Source of the DNA: a virus
IMG/VR virus record: IMGVR_UViG_3300009164_000054
Coordinates: 1-64,000 of that record
Direction: 5' to 3' (one strand)
DNA length: 64,000 nt
Part shown: positions 45,898-55,818 of the stretch, one piece after another
Numbering within the stretch: the stretch's first letter is position 1
How the letters are laid out: each line of letters opens with the position of its first letter
Notes under the pieces: generated by a model
Told to the model about the DNA's origin: nothing
The model's input: only the letters and a program-made list of their open reading frames with translations
Database searches by the model: none
Translations under genes and position numbers: made by a program

Positions 45898-48483
45898 ATG
45901 GCAATAATTAGATACACAAAAGATGCTACCATACGGTATGCCTACTTAAACATCTTTCCTGATCAGTTCAAGACAGAGAAGGAGAAACAAGATGAGAGCT
46001 GGATTAAAAACACCATGGATTATTTTTCCAACAAAGCTTATGCTGAATACATAAAGAATAGAGATACGTTTGTAAAGAACTATGATCTTATGAAGGGTAT
46101 TCTACGTATGGAAGATTTCTATCAAGAACCAGAGGTGAGAAGCTTTACAGATGTACTTACAGCAGATCTAGAACTTCCAGCTTATGTAAAACATTATTCT
46201 ATTGTAACAACACCTATTAATGAGTTAGTAGGAGAGATATCAAAGAGACCTGATACATTCAGAGTGAAAGCTTTTGATGATGATAGTAAAGCAGAAGAGC
46301 TTCAGTTCAAGACTGATACATTACAAGAATATGTAATTAATCAAGTGAAACAACAACTAGCTGCAAAAGCTGCAATGCAAGGAGAAGAAATAGATCCTGA
46401 GCAATTAGATCAGATGACTATGGAACAAGTTAAGGATCAACTTGATAGTTATACATCCATAGCTGAGAAGTGGGCTAACCATGTTCTTACATGTCAGAAA
46501 GCTGAATTCAATCTTAAAGAAAAGAGTGAAGATGCATTTAGAGATATGTTAATATCTGCTAGAGAGTTCTATCATATATATGAAGACAACTCTAAGTTAG
46601 GATTTAACATAGAGGTGGCTAATCCAAAGAATACTTGGTACCTATCTACACCAGATAGAAAATATATATCAGATCCAACAGGTAGAGCACAAGGTGCATA
46701 TGCTGCTGGTACTGTGACAGTTATGGAACTATCTGAAATTATTGAATCTGTTCCTGATCTTACTAAAGAAGAAATAGATCACCTTAGATCATCCTTACAA
46801 GATTATGGATTAATCAATGTACGTGAATCTAATCTTGGTAATCCTAATGCTCCAGAAGGACAAGACTCTGTGCAGTATGATACATTTGACCCTCTCGTTT
46901 TACAAACAAGAATGATGATAGAGAGTGAGATGAAAGAGAACAATGATGGACTTAAAGACTTCTTAGGACTAACCAACAACGTTAGTTCATTTGGATATAA
47001 GTATGTTGTTGTAAGAAGCTATTGGATATCTAAAAAGAAAATAGGTAAGTTGATTTATACAGATGAAATGGGTAATGAGCAATCAATGCTTGTTGATGAA
47101 TCATATAAATCAGGAACTATTCCTACACAATCATCACTAGAATGGGGATGGATTAACCAATGGTATCAAGGAACAAAGATTGGTCCAGACATCTATCATA
47201 TCAAACCATTTAAACTATTAAACTATTGTCCTATTATTGGTACTATACATGAGGTGAAGAACACAGAGGCTAAATCTCTTGTCGATCTTATGAAGCCTTT
47301 CCAGGTAATATATAATGTATGTATGAACCAACTTTACAAACTACTTGAGAAAGAGGTGGGTAAAGTGCAGCTTATGTCATTAAGACACATTCCTATTCCT
47401 AAAGATGGAGATGCACAAGATGCTCTTGACATATGGGAAATGGAAGCACGTAATAGAGGAGTGGTGTTTATTGATGATAGCCCAGAGAATATGAAGAGCC
47501 CTAGCTCATTCAATCAATTTACAGCTCTTGATCTTACACGTACACAAGAGATACAATCTAGATATAATCTTGCTATGCAGATTAAACAAGAATGTTGGGA
47601 ACTTGTAGGTATGTCTAAACAACGTATGGGATCTGTTTCTGCTTCTGAATCAGCTACAGGTACTAACACTGCAATGCAACAGAGTTATTCTCAAACAGAG
47701 CCTCTGTTCGTGGCACATGAGTATGTGATGGGACAATTGTATCAGAGTATTATAGATGCTGCTCTTTATGTAGAATCATCCAAACCACAATCTACTCTAT
47801 CATATATTACATCTGAGGGTGAGTCTGCATTTGTACAAGTGAATGGAACAGATCTTAGATTTAGAGATTTGAAAGTGTTCCTTACTAATAGACCAGAAGA
47901 TACACAAATGTTTAATGAGCTTAGACAATTGTCTCAAGCTATTATACAAAATGGTGGCACACTTTATGATGTTGTTGAACTGTACAGTTCTAAATCACAA
48001 AGAGATCTTAAGAAAACATTCAAAGATCTTAGAGATAGACAGATTGCACAACAAGAACAAGCTAATCAGTTGCAACAACAACAATTGCAACAACAACAAG
48101 AACAATCTCAAGCACAAATTCAACAAGCTGCTCAACAAGCTGAAGCACAAATGGCTCATGATGATTATCAAAAAGAACTTGATAGACTATCTAAAAAAGA
48201 AATTGCCATCATACAAGCTACAGGATTTGGTAATGTTGAAGCTGAAGATGTTAATGCTAATGCTATTCCTGATGTAATGGAAGTTAGTAGACTTGCTTAC
48301 GATCAAGATAAAGCTACTAAAGAATATGGATTAAAAATGGCTGATGTTCAATCTAAAAACAAACAGTTCAACGATAAGATGGCAGTTGAAAAAGATAAGA
48401 TTGCTGTTGCAAGAGAGAACATGGCAAACGATTTAGCTATTGCTAAAGAAAATGCTAAGGGCAGAAATAACAAAAAAGGTTAA
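45898..48483 (+). CDS. Portal protein
   Basis: An 861-aa protein immediately after terminase. EVRSFTDVLTADLELPAYVKHYSIVTTPINELVGEISKRPDTFRVKA, WGWINQWYQGTKIGPDIYHIKPFKLLNYCPIIG, and GSVSASESATGTNTAMQQSYSQTEP correspond to the long crAss-like portal. The C-terminal 180 residues are Gln-rich coiled coil (QQQQLQQQQEQSQAQ). Builds the dodecameric DNA channel. Confidence 0.9.
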   Translation: MAIIRYTKDATIRYAYLNIFPDQFKTEKEKQDESWIKNTMDYFSNKAYAEYIKNRDTFVKNYDLMKGILRMEDFYQEPEVRSFTDVLTADLELPAYVKHYSIVTTPINELVGEISKRPDTFRVKAFDDDSKAEELQFKTDTLQEYVINQVKQQLAAKAAMQGEEIDPEQLDQMTMEQVKDQLDSYTSIAEKWANHVLTCQKAEFNLKEKSEDAFRDMLISAREFYHIYEDNSKLGFNIEVANPKNTWYLSTPDRKYISDPTGRAQGAYAAGTVTVMELSEIIESVPDLTKEEIDHLRSSLQDYGLINVRESNLGNPNAPEGQDSVQYDTFDPLVLQTRMMIESEMKENNDGLKDFLGLTNNVSSFGYKYVVVRSYWISKKKIGKLIYTDEMGNEQSMLVDESYKSGTIPTQSSLEWGWINQWYQGTKIGPDIYHIKPFKLLNYCPIIGTIHEVKNTEAKSLVDLMKPFQVIYNVCMNQLYKLLEKEVGKVQLMSLRHIPIPKDGDAQDALDIWEMEARNRGVVFIDDSPENMKSPSSFNQFTALDLTRTQEIQSRYNLAMQIKQECWELVGMSKQRMGSVSASESATGTNTAMQQSYSQTEPLFVAHEYVMGQLYQSIIDAALYVESSKPQSTLSYITSEGESAFVQVNGTDLRFRDLKVFLTNRPEDTQMFNELRQLSQAIIQNGGTLYDVVELYSSKSQRDLKKTFKDLRDRQIAQQEQANQLQQQQLQQQQEQSQAQIQQAAQQAEAQMAHDDYQKELDRLSKKEIAIIQATGFGNVEAEDVNANAIPDVMEVSRLAYDQDKATKEYGLKMADVQSKNKQFNDKMAVEKDKIAVARENMANDLAIAKENAKGRNNKKG

Positions 48484-48490
48484 AAAAGTT

Positions 48491-48506
48491 CTCCTCTTCG
48501 GGGGAG
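48491..48506 (+). other. UUCG tetraloop hairpin after the portal gene
   Basis: CTCCTC-TTCG-GGGGAG is a 6-bp stem (one G-T) with a cUUCGg tetraloop, right after the portal stop. No T-run follows, so it is more likely an mRNA-stability or processing element than a terminator. The following 120 nt are non-coding, A/T-rich. Confidence 0.6.
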
Positions 48507-48626
48507 TAAAAAATATTAATGCTATATTATCAACAAAATTGAATCATATCAACTGATAATGCTTTGATATTCAAAACTCTTATTATACATTTACATTAAA
48601 TAAACCAAACACAAATACAACTACAT

Positions 48627-49883
48627 ATGGCTGACAATTTAGAAACTATGGGAAACTTTAGTATCCAAGATACTATGGAAATGGGAATGGGTAACCAAGA
48701 ACTATTAAATGACTTGTTTTCCCCTGAGACAGCATCATCTAATCCAGAAGATGTAACTCCTATTATCAATGAGGCTGATGCACCTGCTGCACCTGCTAAA
48801 CCAGAAGTTCCAAAAGGTAAGGATATTGTTCCTCCTAAGAGCGTTGATGGTAAAACAGATGAAGAGAAACTAGAAGGTCAATCAATGATCTCTGATTTCT
48901 TAAGTGATAATCCTGATGATGAAGAGGAAGAAGCTCCAGTATCAAAAGTTGCAAAATCTGCAACAGTTGATAATGATGAGGTTGAAGATGAACCAGAAAC
49001 AACACAGTTCACAGCTCTTGCTAATGATCTATATAAACTAGGAGTGTTCACATCTGATGATGATACACAAGAACCAGTTTCTACAGCAGAAGAATTCTTA
49101 GAAAGATTTAATGAAGAAAAGAAAAAAGGTGCTAGTGAAATAGTACAAAACTTCATAGGACAATTTGGAGAAGATTATCAAGAAGCTTTTGATGCCATAT
49201 TTGTAAAAGGAGTTGATCCAAAAGATTACTTCACTACATATAACACTGTTGTTGGATTTGCTGAGATGGATCTTTCTGATGAGACCAATCAAGTTAGAAT
49301 AATGAAACAAGCTCTAACTAATCAAGGGTTTGATCCAGAAGATATAGAAACAGAAGTTGAAAGACTTAAAAACTATGGTGACTTAGAAAGTGTTGCAACT
49401 AAAAACCACAAGGTGTTAGTTAAAAAAGAAGCAGCTAAGTTACAAGAATTAGAAGCTAAATCTGCAGCTGAGCTACAACAAAAAGCTCAAGTCAGAAATC
49501 AATATATAAGCAATGTGCAATCCATCTTAAATGATAAGGTGAAAGCAAAAGAGTTTGATGGTATTCCTATCAATCCAAAATTAGCAACAGAACTACAAGA
49601 CTTCTTATTAGTAGATAAGTGGAAAACTCCATCAGGAGAAACTCTTACAGACTTTGATCGTGCTATTCTTGATATGAAAAGACCTGAGAACCACGCAATG
49701 AAAGTTAAGGTGGGGCTAATTCTAAAGATGTTAGAAAAAGATCCTACATTATCAGCTATACAAAGAACAGGTGTTACGAAGAAATCTAACGAACTGTTTG
49801 GAGAAGTTGCAAGACAAGTTACCAAAGCTAAGAGCACTGGTACAGGAGCAAGTAGTGTTAATACAAAATCGTGGTTTCAATAA
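48627..49883 (+). CDS. Putative scaffolding protein
   Basis: A 418-aa acidic protein directly before the major capsid protein. The N-terminal 130 residues are Asp/Glu/Pro/Ala-rich and disordered-looking. The C-terminal half has long helices (VLVKKEAAKLQELEAKSAAELQQKAQVRNQYI). Scaffold proteins are typically acidic, helical, and encoded upstream of the capsid gene; no sequence signature was used. Confidence 0.6.
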   Translation: MADNLETMGNFSIQDTMEMGMGNQELLNDLFSPETASSNPEDVTPIINEADAPAAPAKPEVPKGKDIVPPKSVDGKTDEEKLEGQSMISDFLSDNPDDEEEEAPVSKVAKSATVDNDEVEDEPETTQFTALANDLYKLGVFTSDDDTQEPVSTAEEFLERFNEEKKKGASEIVQNFIGQFGEDYQEAFDAIFVKGVDPKDYFTTYNTVVGFAEMDLSDETNQVRIMKQALTNQGFDPEDIETEVERLKNYGDLESVATKNHKVLVKKEAAKLQELEAKSAAELQQKAQVRNQYISNVQSILNDKVKAKEFDGIPINPKLATELQDFLLVDKWKTPSGETLTDFDRAILDMKRPENHAMKVKVGLILKMLEKDPTLSAIQRTGVTKKSNELFGEVARQVTKAKSTGTGASSVNTKSWFQ

Positions 49884-49912
49884 CAAATTAATAATTAATA
49901 AATTCAAATAAA

Positions 49913-51466
49913 ATGGCAGTTCAAACAATCCCTGGGTTAACTGGTTTTACTTATGCTCGTGTAGCGTCTATGGACAAGCGTGCAGTAGGTAAACTTACAG
50001 ACTCGAATCACTTGGAAAGTTTTCACTCTACTGAGCCTGCGGACTATGACAAAAAAATCATCAGTCTTTATACCCAGAGCTCATTGTACAGTAATGACTT
50101 TCTTGACATGATCAACAAAAGCACACCTTATTATATCGATAATAATAGTGATGCATGGAAATGGCAAGTAGCAGTTCCTTACAAATTCCCAAAAATTATT
50201 GACATCCCTGCTTCTACAGAAGCTCTGAGCAAACCAGGTATCGATGGTCAAGAATTCCAATTAGTATTAGATACTAATGAGTTTTCTAAAAACGCTATCA
50301 TCTCTGTAGGTACACGTCAGTATGGTCCACGTTTCTACGTAATTAAAGATCCTGTGCCTTGGAATGCTGGATTTTTGTATTCATTCACTCTTGTGACTGA
50401 CAATCCTACTATCGATTTCGTTAATCCTTTGTTCTTACAATATGGTATCGAACTTGAATTAGTTGATGCAGCTATTGGAGAATTTGATCAAGACTTATTA
50501 GGTCTTCCAAGATTAGGTGAGCAAATCACAATGTTCGAATCTTTAGGTTCTGCATATGGATATGAGCACAAAATCACAGAATGGGCTGATGATAAAATGA
50601 TGAGAGATGCTTCAGGTAAACCTCTTGACATTTTGGTATATGCTCCACAAAGACGTAACCAATTACCTTTAACTCGTAATGATGTTAAATGGGAACCGTT
50701 CATTGAGTTCTGGATGCGTAAATCTATGTTGGAATTGAAAGTTAAACGTATGATCTGGGCTAAACCAGGTACAGTTAAAACTAACGGTTCTAAACAAGAA
50801 GTTAAACGTACATCTGCTGGTGTTTACCACAGAATGAGAAACAATGGTAACTTAGTACAATACAACAGAGGTGAATTCTCTGCTAACTTGATTCGTTCAG
50901 TATTTGGTGATCTTTTCTACAGAAGAGTGGATGTTAAAGACAGACGAGTTAAAATGTACACTAACGAAGCTGGATTCGATGTATTCCAACAAGCTTTGAA
51001 AACTGATGCATTAAATTCAGGTCTTACATTTATGGCAGATTCTGGAAACAGATATATGCAAGGTGAAGGACAACATATCACTTACAACTTTGCATTCGAT
51101 GCAATGGTTACACGTGAGACTGGTAGAGTTGAACTTATTCACTTGAAAGAATTAGATTTACCACAAACTAACCTAGAGTTTGGACAAAACAAAAAATCTA
51201 CGCCTGTATTTATGGTGTTTGATGTTTCTCCAATGGGTGATGGTAGTATGGTGAACAACATTAGAGAAGTGAGAATGAAAGGTGCTCCTTCTATGACTTG
51301 GGGTTATATTGATGGTACTCGTCACCACTTAGGTTTTGCTAAGTCTCAAGGTATGAGTTCAGCTAACAAATTCCCAGGATATGAAATTTGGATGAAAGAC
51401 AGATGTGATGTATTCATCGAAGATTTGTCTAGAACTGTGTTGATCGAGGAAATCCCACAATTCTAA
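49913..51466 (+). CDS. Major capsid protein (crAss-like)
   Basis: A 517-aa protein. GFTYARVASMDKRAVGKLTDSNHLESFHSTEP, the central RQYGPRFYVIKDPVPWNAGFLYSFTLVT and C-terminal PGYEIWMKDRCDVFIEDLSRTVLIEEIPQF match the crAss-like HK97-fold capsid family. It uses CGT Arg and AAC Asn codons far more than most neighbours, which supports very high expression. A strong hairpin follows it. Confidence 0.92.
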   Translation: MAVQTIPGLTGFTYARVASMDKRAVGKLTDSNHLESFHSTEPADYDKKIISLYTQSSLYSNDFLDMINKSTPYYIDNNSDAWKWQVAVPYKFPKIIDIPASTEALSKPGIDGQEFQLVLDTNEFSKNAIISVGTRQYGPRFYVIKDPVPWNAGFLYSFTLVTDNPTIDFVNPLFLQYGIELELVDAAIGEFDQDLLGLPRLGEQITMFESLGSAYGYEHKITEWADDKMMRDASGKPLDILVYAPQRRNQLPLTRNDVKWEPFIEFWMRKSMLELKVKRMIWAKPGTVKTNGSKQEVKRTSAGVYHRMRNNGNLVQYNRGEFSANLIRSVFGDLFYRRVDVKDRRVKMYTNEAGFDVFQQALKTDALNSGLTFMADSGNRYMQGEGQHITYNFAFDAMVTRETGRVELIHLKELDLPQTNLEFGQNKKSTPVFMVFDVSPMGDGSMVNNIREVRMKGAPSMTWGYIDGTRHHLGFAKSQGMSSANKFPGYEIWMKDRCDVFIEDLSRTVLIEEIPQF

Positions 51467-51522
51467 TAATAACAGTAGGCGTACAGCTTCCCATTATAGA
51501 ACAGCGTATGTCTCTTTTTTCC

Positions 51523-51569
51523 GAGAAGAATCCCCTCACCTCCTCTCCCTCCTAGAGGGGAAGCTTCTC
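51523..51569 (+). other. Strong hairpin after the capsid gene
   Basis: GAGAAG/CTTCTC and CCCCTC/GAGGGG form two stacked stems around an internal bulge and a pyrimidine-rich loop. There is no T-run after it, so it may stabilise the capsid mRNA or be a partial terminator. Confidence 0.55.
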
Positions 51570-51632
51570 AAATTAGAGTGATGGATTGTGGTGTCCACAG
51601 TCGCATTCCATTCAATTGGAACACTCTGCAAG

Positions 51633-51701
51633 GCGGTTTAGTGTAATAGGTAGCATATCGGGCTCATAACCCAATGGCCAGGTTCGAGTCCTGAATCCGC
51701 A
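51633..51701 (+). tRNA. tRNA with CAU anticodon (Met or Ile2)
   Basis: Acceptor GCGGTTT...AATCCGC (one T-T mismatch), anticodon loop CTCATAA in a stem TCGGG/CCCAA, T arm CCAGG-TTCGAGT-CCTGA. No CCA is encoded. Anticodon CAU suits Met, or Ile2 if the C is modified to lysidine; Ile2 would read the many ATA codons of this genome. It lies between the capsid gene and the next virion gene on the same strand. Confidence 0.85.
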
Positions 51702-51736
51702 ACTAAAATAAACCAAATAAATTAAATTAACTACAT

Positions 51737-52705
51737 ATGGGTAAGACAGGCAAAATCTCTACGATAAAGAGAGAGTTCACTAGTACACAACTTCAAACTA
51801 TGGACAGTGGGTTAGCACAAAAAGGAATGACAAGAATCCCTGGAACAGGAGTATTCAAGTATCCTTACAAAGAATTAGATGGTAAGTACAGAACAGGATT
51901 AGATCCTACTGCTTCATACATCAGAAGAATTTCAGATCCTCTAGAAAGAGAATTAGAAACTGAAAGAGTTACTAAGCTTAAAGAAAAACTTGAATATGAA
52001 TTAGGTGATATTGATTTAGGACCTCGTTCAAACTTCTGGAACTATGGACTATCAACTTCTACAGATGACCAGACTCACGTACAATCTGTTAAATTAATGG
52101 ATGGTGATAACTTCTTTGATCTATCAGTTCCTTTTCAAGAGATAGCCTTTTCATGGTTGAGAGTACATCCAACAATTGCATCAAGTCACCAAGCTTGGGA
52201 AAGAGGTGAGTATCCAGCAGAGACACAGTTCTATGTTGTAGATGATGAGATTGAGAATGCAGTTATATACAAGAAAAAACAATTGATCAACAAAGCAATT
52301 GTATTATTTGATTCAATGACTCCTGAGAAGAAAAAGAAAGTTGCAAGACTTTTAGGACTTCCAGTAACAGAAGAAACCAAAGAAGAGGTTGTTTACAATC
52401 AAGTAGATAACGTATTGAAACAAACAGAATTTAAGAATGGTAAATATTCAGGATTAAATCCAGTTGAAGTGTTCAATAGATTTGCTACAATGAAAGATGA
52501 CTTACTACATATTAAAGATTTAGTTAAACAAGCAACAGCACATTCAGTATATAGAATCAAACCTAATGGTAAGATATATGAAGGTGAATATGAAGTGGCA
52601 AAAGATGAAGATGACTTAGTTAGATTCTTAGCTGATGATGATAACCAAGATGAGTTATTGATATTAGAAGGTAAATTAAAAACTAAAAAACTAGCTTCTG
52701 TTTAA
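51737..52705 (+). CDS. Conserved crAss-like virion protein
   Basis: A 322-aa protein right after the tRNA. RSNFWNYGLSTSTDDQTHVQSVKLMDGDNFFDLSVPFQEIAFSWLRVHPTIASSHQAWERGEYP and DDNQDELLILEGKLKTKKL resemble a conserved structural protein that follows the capsid gene in crAss-like phages. Exact position in the virion is unknown. A terminator overlaps its stop. Confidence 0.65.
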   Translation: MGKTGKISTIKREFTSTQLQTMDSGLAQKGMTRIPGTGVFKYPYKELDGKYRTGLDPTASYIRRISDPLERELETERVTKLKEKLEYELGDIDLGPRSNFWNYGLSTSTDDQTHVQSVKLMDGDNFFDLSVPFQEIAFSWLRVHPTIASSHQAWERGEYPAETQFYVVDDEIENAVIYKKKQLINKAIVLFDSMTPEKKKKVARLLGLPVTEETKEEVVYNQVDNVLKQTEFKNGKYSGLNPVEVFNRFATMKDDLLHIKDLVKQATAHSVYRIKPNGKIYEGEYEVAKDEDDLVRFLADDDNQDELLILEGKLKTKKLASV

Positions 52706-52717
52706 GAGGCTAGTTTT
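52687..52717 (+). terminator. Intrinsic terminator
   Basis: AAAACTAGC (52687-52695) pairs perfectly with GCTAGTTTT (52709-52717), loop 13, and contains the stop codon of the upstream gene. The T-run is short. Genes continue downstream, so it may be partial. Confidence 0.65.
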
Positions 52718-52733
52718 AAAAATATAAAAGCAT

Positions 52734-53465
52734 ATGATCCCAGTAGATAGTTTATTATATAAAGTAGATCAAAGACTAAATAAACTATCAACTAATGAGC
52801 ACCAACAGATTCAATTAGAAGATAAGATTTTAGCTTTGAACGAAGCTCAGATTAAGTTGATAAAACAAAAGATTGATGGTATTAGTATTGCTAGTGGATT
52901 AGGAATGGATTCTTTTAAAAAGCGTTACGAAGATTTACAAAGTCTTGTAATGAATTATAATCACCAACCTTTAACATTAACATTAAAAGATCGTGATTTA
53001 AATCAATGGGCTGCTAATATTCATTTACTTGAACCTAAGTATATGTTTTATGTTGACAGTTATGCATTAGCTGATAAAGGAAGATGTAAAGATAGAAAGA
53101 TATGGATTAACCGAGATCTTGCTAAACATGGTGATCTTCAATTCATATTAAACAATGAGCATTACAAACCTTCATTTGAATACCAAGAAACATTTAACTT
53201 CTTAGCATCAGATGAAATCTCAATCTTTACTGATGGTACCTTTACCCCTAAGAATCTACAAATAATGTATATGAGATATCCTCTTTATATTAATAAAACA
53301 GGATATATAATGTTAGATGGTAATCCATCATTTGATCAAGACTGTGAACTTGAGACATACTTAGAAGATGAACTTCTAGATCTTACAGTTCAGAATCTAG
53401 CAATGTATACTGAGAATGCTGCTGCAGTACAAAGTGCACAGTTCAGAATACAAACAAACGAGTAA
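52734..53465 (+). CDS. Conserved virion/neck protein
   Basis: A 243-aa protein. Starts IPVDSLLYKVDQRLNKLSTNEHQQIQLEDKILALNEAQIKLIKQKI (helical), then ILLEPKYMFYVDSYALADKGRCKDRKIWINRDLAKHGDL and LQIMYMRYPLYINKTGYIMLDGNPS. The pattern fits the connector or ring proteins between portal and tail in crAss-like phages. Assignment is by context. Confidence 0.6.
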   Translation: MIPVDSLLYKVDQRLNKLSTNEHQQIQLEDKILALNEAQIKLIKQKIDGISIASGLGMDSFKKRYEDLQSLVMNYNHQPLTLTLKDRDLNQWAANIHLLEPKYMFYVDSYALADKGRCKDRKIWINRDLAKHGDLQFILNNEHYKPSFEYQETFNFLASDEISIFTDGTFTPKNLQIMYMRYPLYINKTGYIMLDGNPSFDQDCELETYLEDELLDLTVQNLAMYTENAAAVQSAQFRIQTNE

Positions 53466-53490
53466 ATTTTTAACTTAATAAATAAACAAA

Positions 53491-54681
53491 ATGGCTGATT
53501 TTTCATTAACCACGTTATTCGTGGTTCCAGTAGGGCAAACAACTGTCCCTAGCTCTGGCTCAACACAAGACTTGACTGCAGGTACTGTGGGAATCTTTAA
53601 CAATCTTTATGCTACTGTAACTAGTACCACTATCAAAAGTGCTCCTTACTTCTACATTGCACAAGGAAGACAAAACACTTATCTTCAAGGATCTAAAAGA
53701 TCTGACAAAATTGGTGTTGCTACAACTGCATTAACAGGTAATGCTCAAACAATTTCAGGAAAAGCATCTAACGTAACTGAATGGTATAAAGTAACAGGAT
53801 GTCCAACTGCGGCAAACCAAATTACTGATGTAACTAACTTCACTGCACAATGTGGTGATGTAATCACACTTACCCTTCGTGCTGACAGTTCTTACCTTAG
53901 AACTCTTTATTTCAACGGATTTACACGTTCAGTAACTATTCAAGCACCTTGTTGTGATTGTGGTGATGATCCATGTACTGATGTTGATGCAAATGGATTG
54001 ATTAACCAATTGATTGCAAAATTAACTGCACAAGCTCCTGGTATCAATCCTGACAACATTAGCTTGAACAACTTCTACACATTTGAAAATGTAGGTGGAA
54101 CTATTCTACGTATTACAGGAAAACCTTTAACAGCATATGGACAACCATGTGATATTGCTGCGTTCCCTTTTGAATATGACAGAATGACTTTCAGAACTTT
54201 TGTATATGCTGGTCCAGCTACAACTGCTGACTTTATTGTTGCTGATTCTTGTAACATTGTTGCTGATGCTGTTATCACTCAACGTTCTTCTTATGCTTCA
54301 GGACAAGCTGCAGAATTTATTCAATTAGAGAAAAACTTCTATAGCTACCAAGCTGGTTACTTGAAACACCTTTACAGAATGAATGGTTACAATGAGAACT
54401 TTGAATCTTATGTTTCTGCAGGTGCTACTTATAACTCATTCTATATCAAATTCAATGAGTATGACAAATCTGCTTACCAATGGGGCGATTATATTATGGA
54501 AGATTCTACAGTAATTCTTGCGGTTCCTCAAGGAGGTTCTGATCTTACTGATGAATTTGAAGCAATCTTGGTAGGTGCTTTAGGAGCTGTTACAGATGAT
54601 AATGATTGTGTAATTACAACCACTACTACATCAACTGCTGCGCCTTCAACAACAACCACTTCATCTACTAACATTCCTTAA
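53491..54681 (+). CDS. Putative major tail/virion protein with Thr-rich end
   Basis: A 396-aa protein. Beta-rich (SLTTLFVVPVGQTTVPSSG, IKSAPYFYIAQGRQNTYLQGSKRSDKIGVATTAL), a Cys cluster near residue 155-162 (APCCDCGDDPC), and a Thr/Ser-rich C-terminus (TTTTTSTAAPSTTTTSS). Codon use is similar to the capsid gene, so it may be abundant in virions. The exact role (tail tube or head decoration) is open. Confidence 0.55.
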   Translation: MADFSLTTLFVVPVGQTTVPSSGSTQDLTAGTVGIFNNLYATVTSTTIKSAPYFYIAQGRQNTYLQGSKRSDKIGVATTALTGNAQTISGKASNVTEWYKVTGCPTAANQITDVTNFTAQCGDVITLTLRADSSYLRTLYFNGFTRSVTIQAPCCDCGDDPCTDVDANGLINQLIAKLTAQAPGINPDNISLNNFYTFENVGGTILRITGKPLTAYGQPCDIAAFPFEYDRMTFRTFVYAGPATTADFIVADSCNIVADAVITQRSSYASGQAAEFIQLEKNFYSYQAGYLKHLYRMNGYNENFESYVSAGATYNSFYIKFNEYDKSAYQWGDYIMEDSTVILAVPQGGSDLTDEFEAILVGALGAVTDDNDCVITTTTTSTAAPSTTTTSSTNIP

Positions 54682-54715
54682 GGATAACAAGTAGAATTAT
54701 AAATTCCTAATACTG

Positions 54716-54752
54716 AGGGGAGATGAGTTTAAAAACGCTCTCTCCCCTTTTT
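54716..54752 (+). terminator. Intrinsic terminator
   Basis: GGGGAGA (54717-54723) pairs with TCTCCCC (54741-54747), followed by TTTTT. It lies 35 nt after the putative major virion gene. Confidence 0.8.
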
Positions 54753-54774
54753 ATTAACCTTCAAACACAAACTC

Positions 54775-55341
54775 ATGGCAGATTTAAAATTAGACATACT
54801 TGTAGTACCTACATATAGTACATTAACACTTGGAGTGATGGACGCTTCAACCTATCCAACAGATCCACCAGATGTTGAAAGTGCAAGTATGAAAATAACT
54901 ATTCCTGGATTTGGAGAAGCTCCATTATTACCATTTGATGTAAATTCATTTAATTTATATAACTCTGGTAATCTTGGTATTACTGAAGTGGGTATTGATC
55001 AACCTCTACCTGATGGAATATACAGATTAAGATACTCTGTAGCACCTGCATATTTGAACTTTGTAGAAAGAACAATAATGCGTACAGAAAGAATACAAGA
55101 AAAGTTTGATAGAGCTTTTCTTCAATTAGATTTAATGGAATGCGATGGTGCAATTAAAACACAATCTAGTGTTACATTAAACACGATCAACTTCTTTATA
55201 CAAGGAGCAATAGCTGCAGGTAATAACTGTGCTGAATATGAGGCAACTAGATTATACAATCAAGCAGATAATATGTTAAATAGTTTTTTAAGATCTAACT
55301 GTGGTTGTTCAGGTAACAACTATCAAATTAATTTCAATTAA
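54775..55341 (+). CDS. Conserved virion protein
   Basis: A 188-aa protein. LDILVVPTYSTLTLGVMDASTYPTDPPDVESASMKITIPGFG is beta-rich, and the C-terminal half helical with NCGCSGNNY at the end. Similar proteins follow in crAss-like tail blocks. Function unknown. Confidence 0.65.
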   Translation: MADLKLDILVVPTYSTLTLGVMDASTYPTDPPDVESASMKITIPGFGEAPLLPFDVNSFNLYNSGNLGITEVGIDQPLPDGIYRLRYSVAPAYLNFVERTIMRTERIQEKFDRAFLQLDLMECDGAIKTQSSVTLNTINFFIQGAIAAGNNCAEYEATRLYNQADNMLNSFLRSNCGCSGNNYQINFN

Positions 55342-55343
55342 TC

Positions 55344-55439
55344 ATGGCACAATGTAATTCATGTGGAGCTAATGTAGGATGTGGATGTCAATTAAAAAAT
55401 GGACTATGTGCTACATGCGCAGGTAAAATAAATAAATAA
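55344..55439 (+). CDS. 31-aa Cys-rich protein
   Basis: MAQCNSCGANVGCGC...GLCATCAG has seven Cys in 31 residues, two CxxC pairs. Small Cys-rich proteins of this form occur between tail genes of Bacteroidetes phages. It probably binds zinc. Confidence 0.65.
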   Translation: MAQCNSCGANVGCGCQLKNGLCATCAGKINK

Positions 55440-55440
55440 T

Positions 55441-55806
55441 ATGTTAACACCAAGACTAACTAATTGTCCTGAATGTGCAGACATTCCTAATTTATTAAAA
55501 AAGATAGATTGTAAGTTAGCAGAATATGCTAATGGTCTATACAACAATGTTGTATTCATGTTGAATCAAGTTGTCTCTGCTGGAGCAATGATTCAACTTT
55601 TGGCGTATAAAAGAATCCTTACATACAAACAATGTAATCCTGATTACTTAAGTGATTTCTGTATGGATAAGATTGTAAGTAAGGTGATAAGACTAACATC
55701 AGGTTGTTATATCAAACCTATCTTTACACCAATTCCTACAACATCTACAACATCAACATCTACTACTTGTCAACCACTAACCACCACCACCACAACAACA
55801 ATATAA
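55441..55806 (+). CDS. 121-aa virion-associated protein with Thr-rich tail
   Basis: Starts MLTPRLTNCPECADIPNLLKKIDCKLAEYANGLYNN (Cys-containing helix). C-terminus is Thr/Ser-rich (PTTSTTSTSTTCQPLTTTTTTT). No family recognised. Adjacent to the Cys-rich peptide and the collar-domain protein. Confidence 0.6.
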   Translation: MLTPRLTNCPECADIPNLLKKIDCKLAEYANGLYNNVVFMLNQVVSAGAMIQLLAYKRILTYKQCNPDYLSDFCMDKIVSKVIRLTSGCYIKPIFTPIPTTSTTSTSTTCQPLTTTTTTTI

Positions 55807-55818
55807 AATAAATATAAT

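Noticed and set aside
47915-48277. Second rightward frame inside the portal gene
   Set aside because: Asn/Lys/Leu-rich low-complexity reading of the Gln-rich portal coiled coil; no independent start context.
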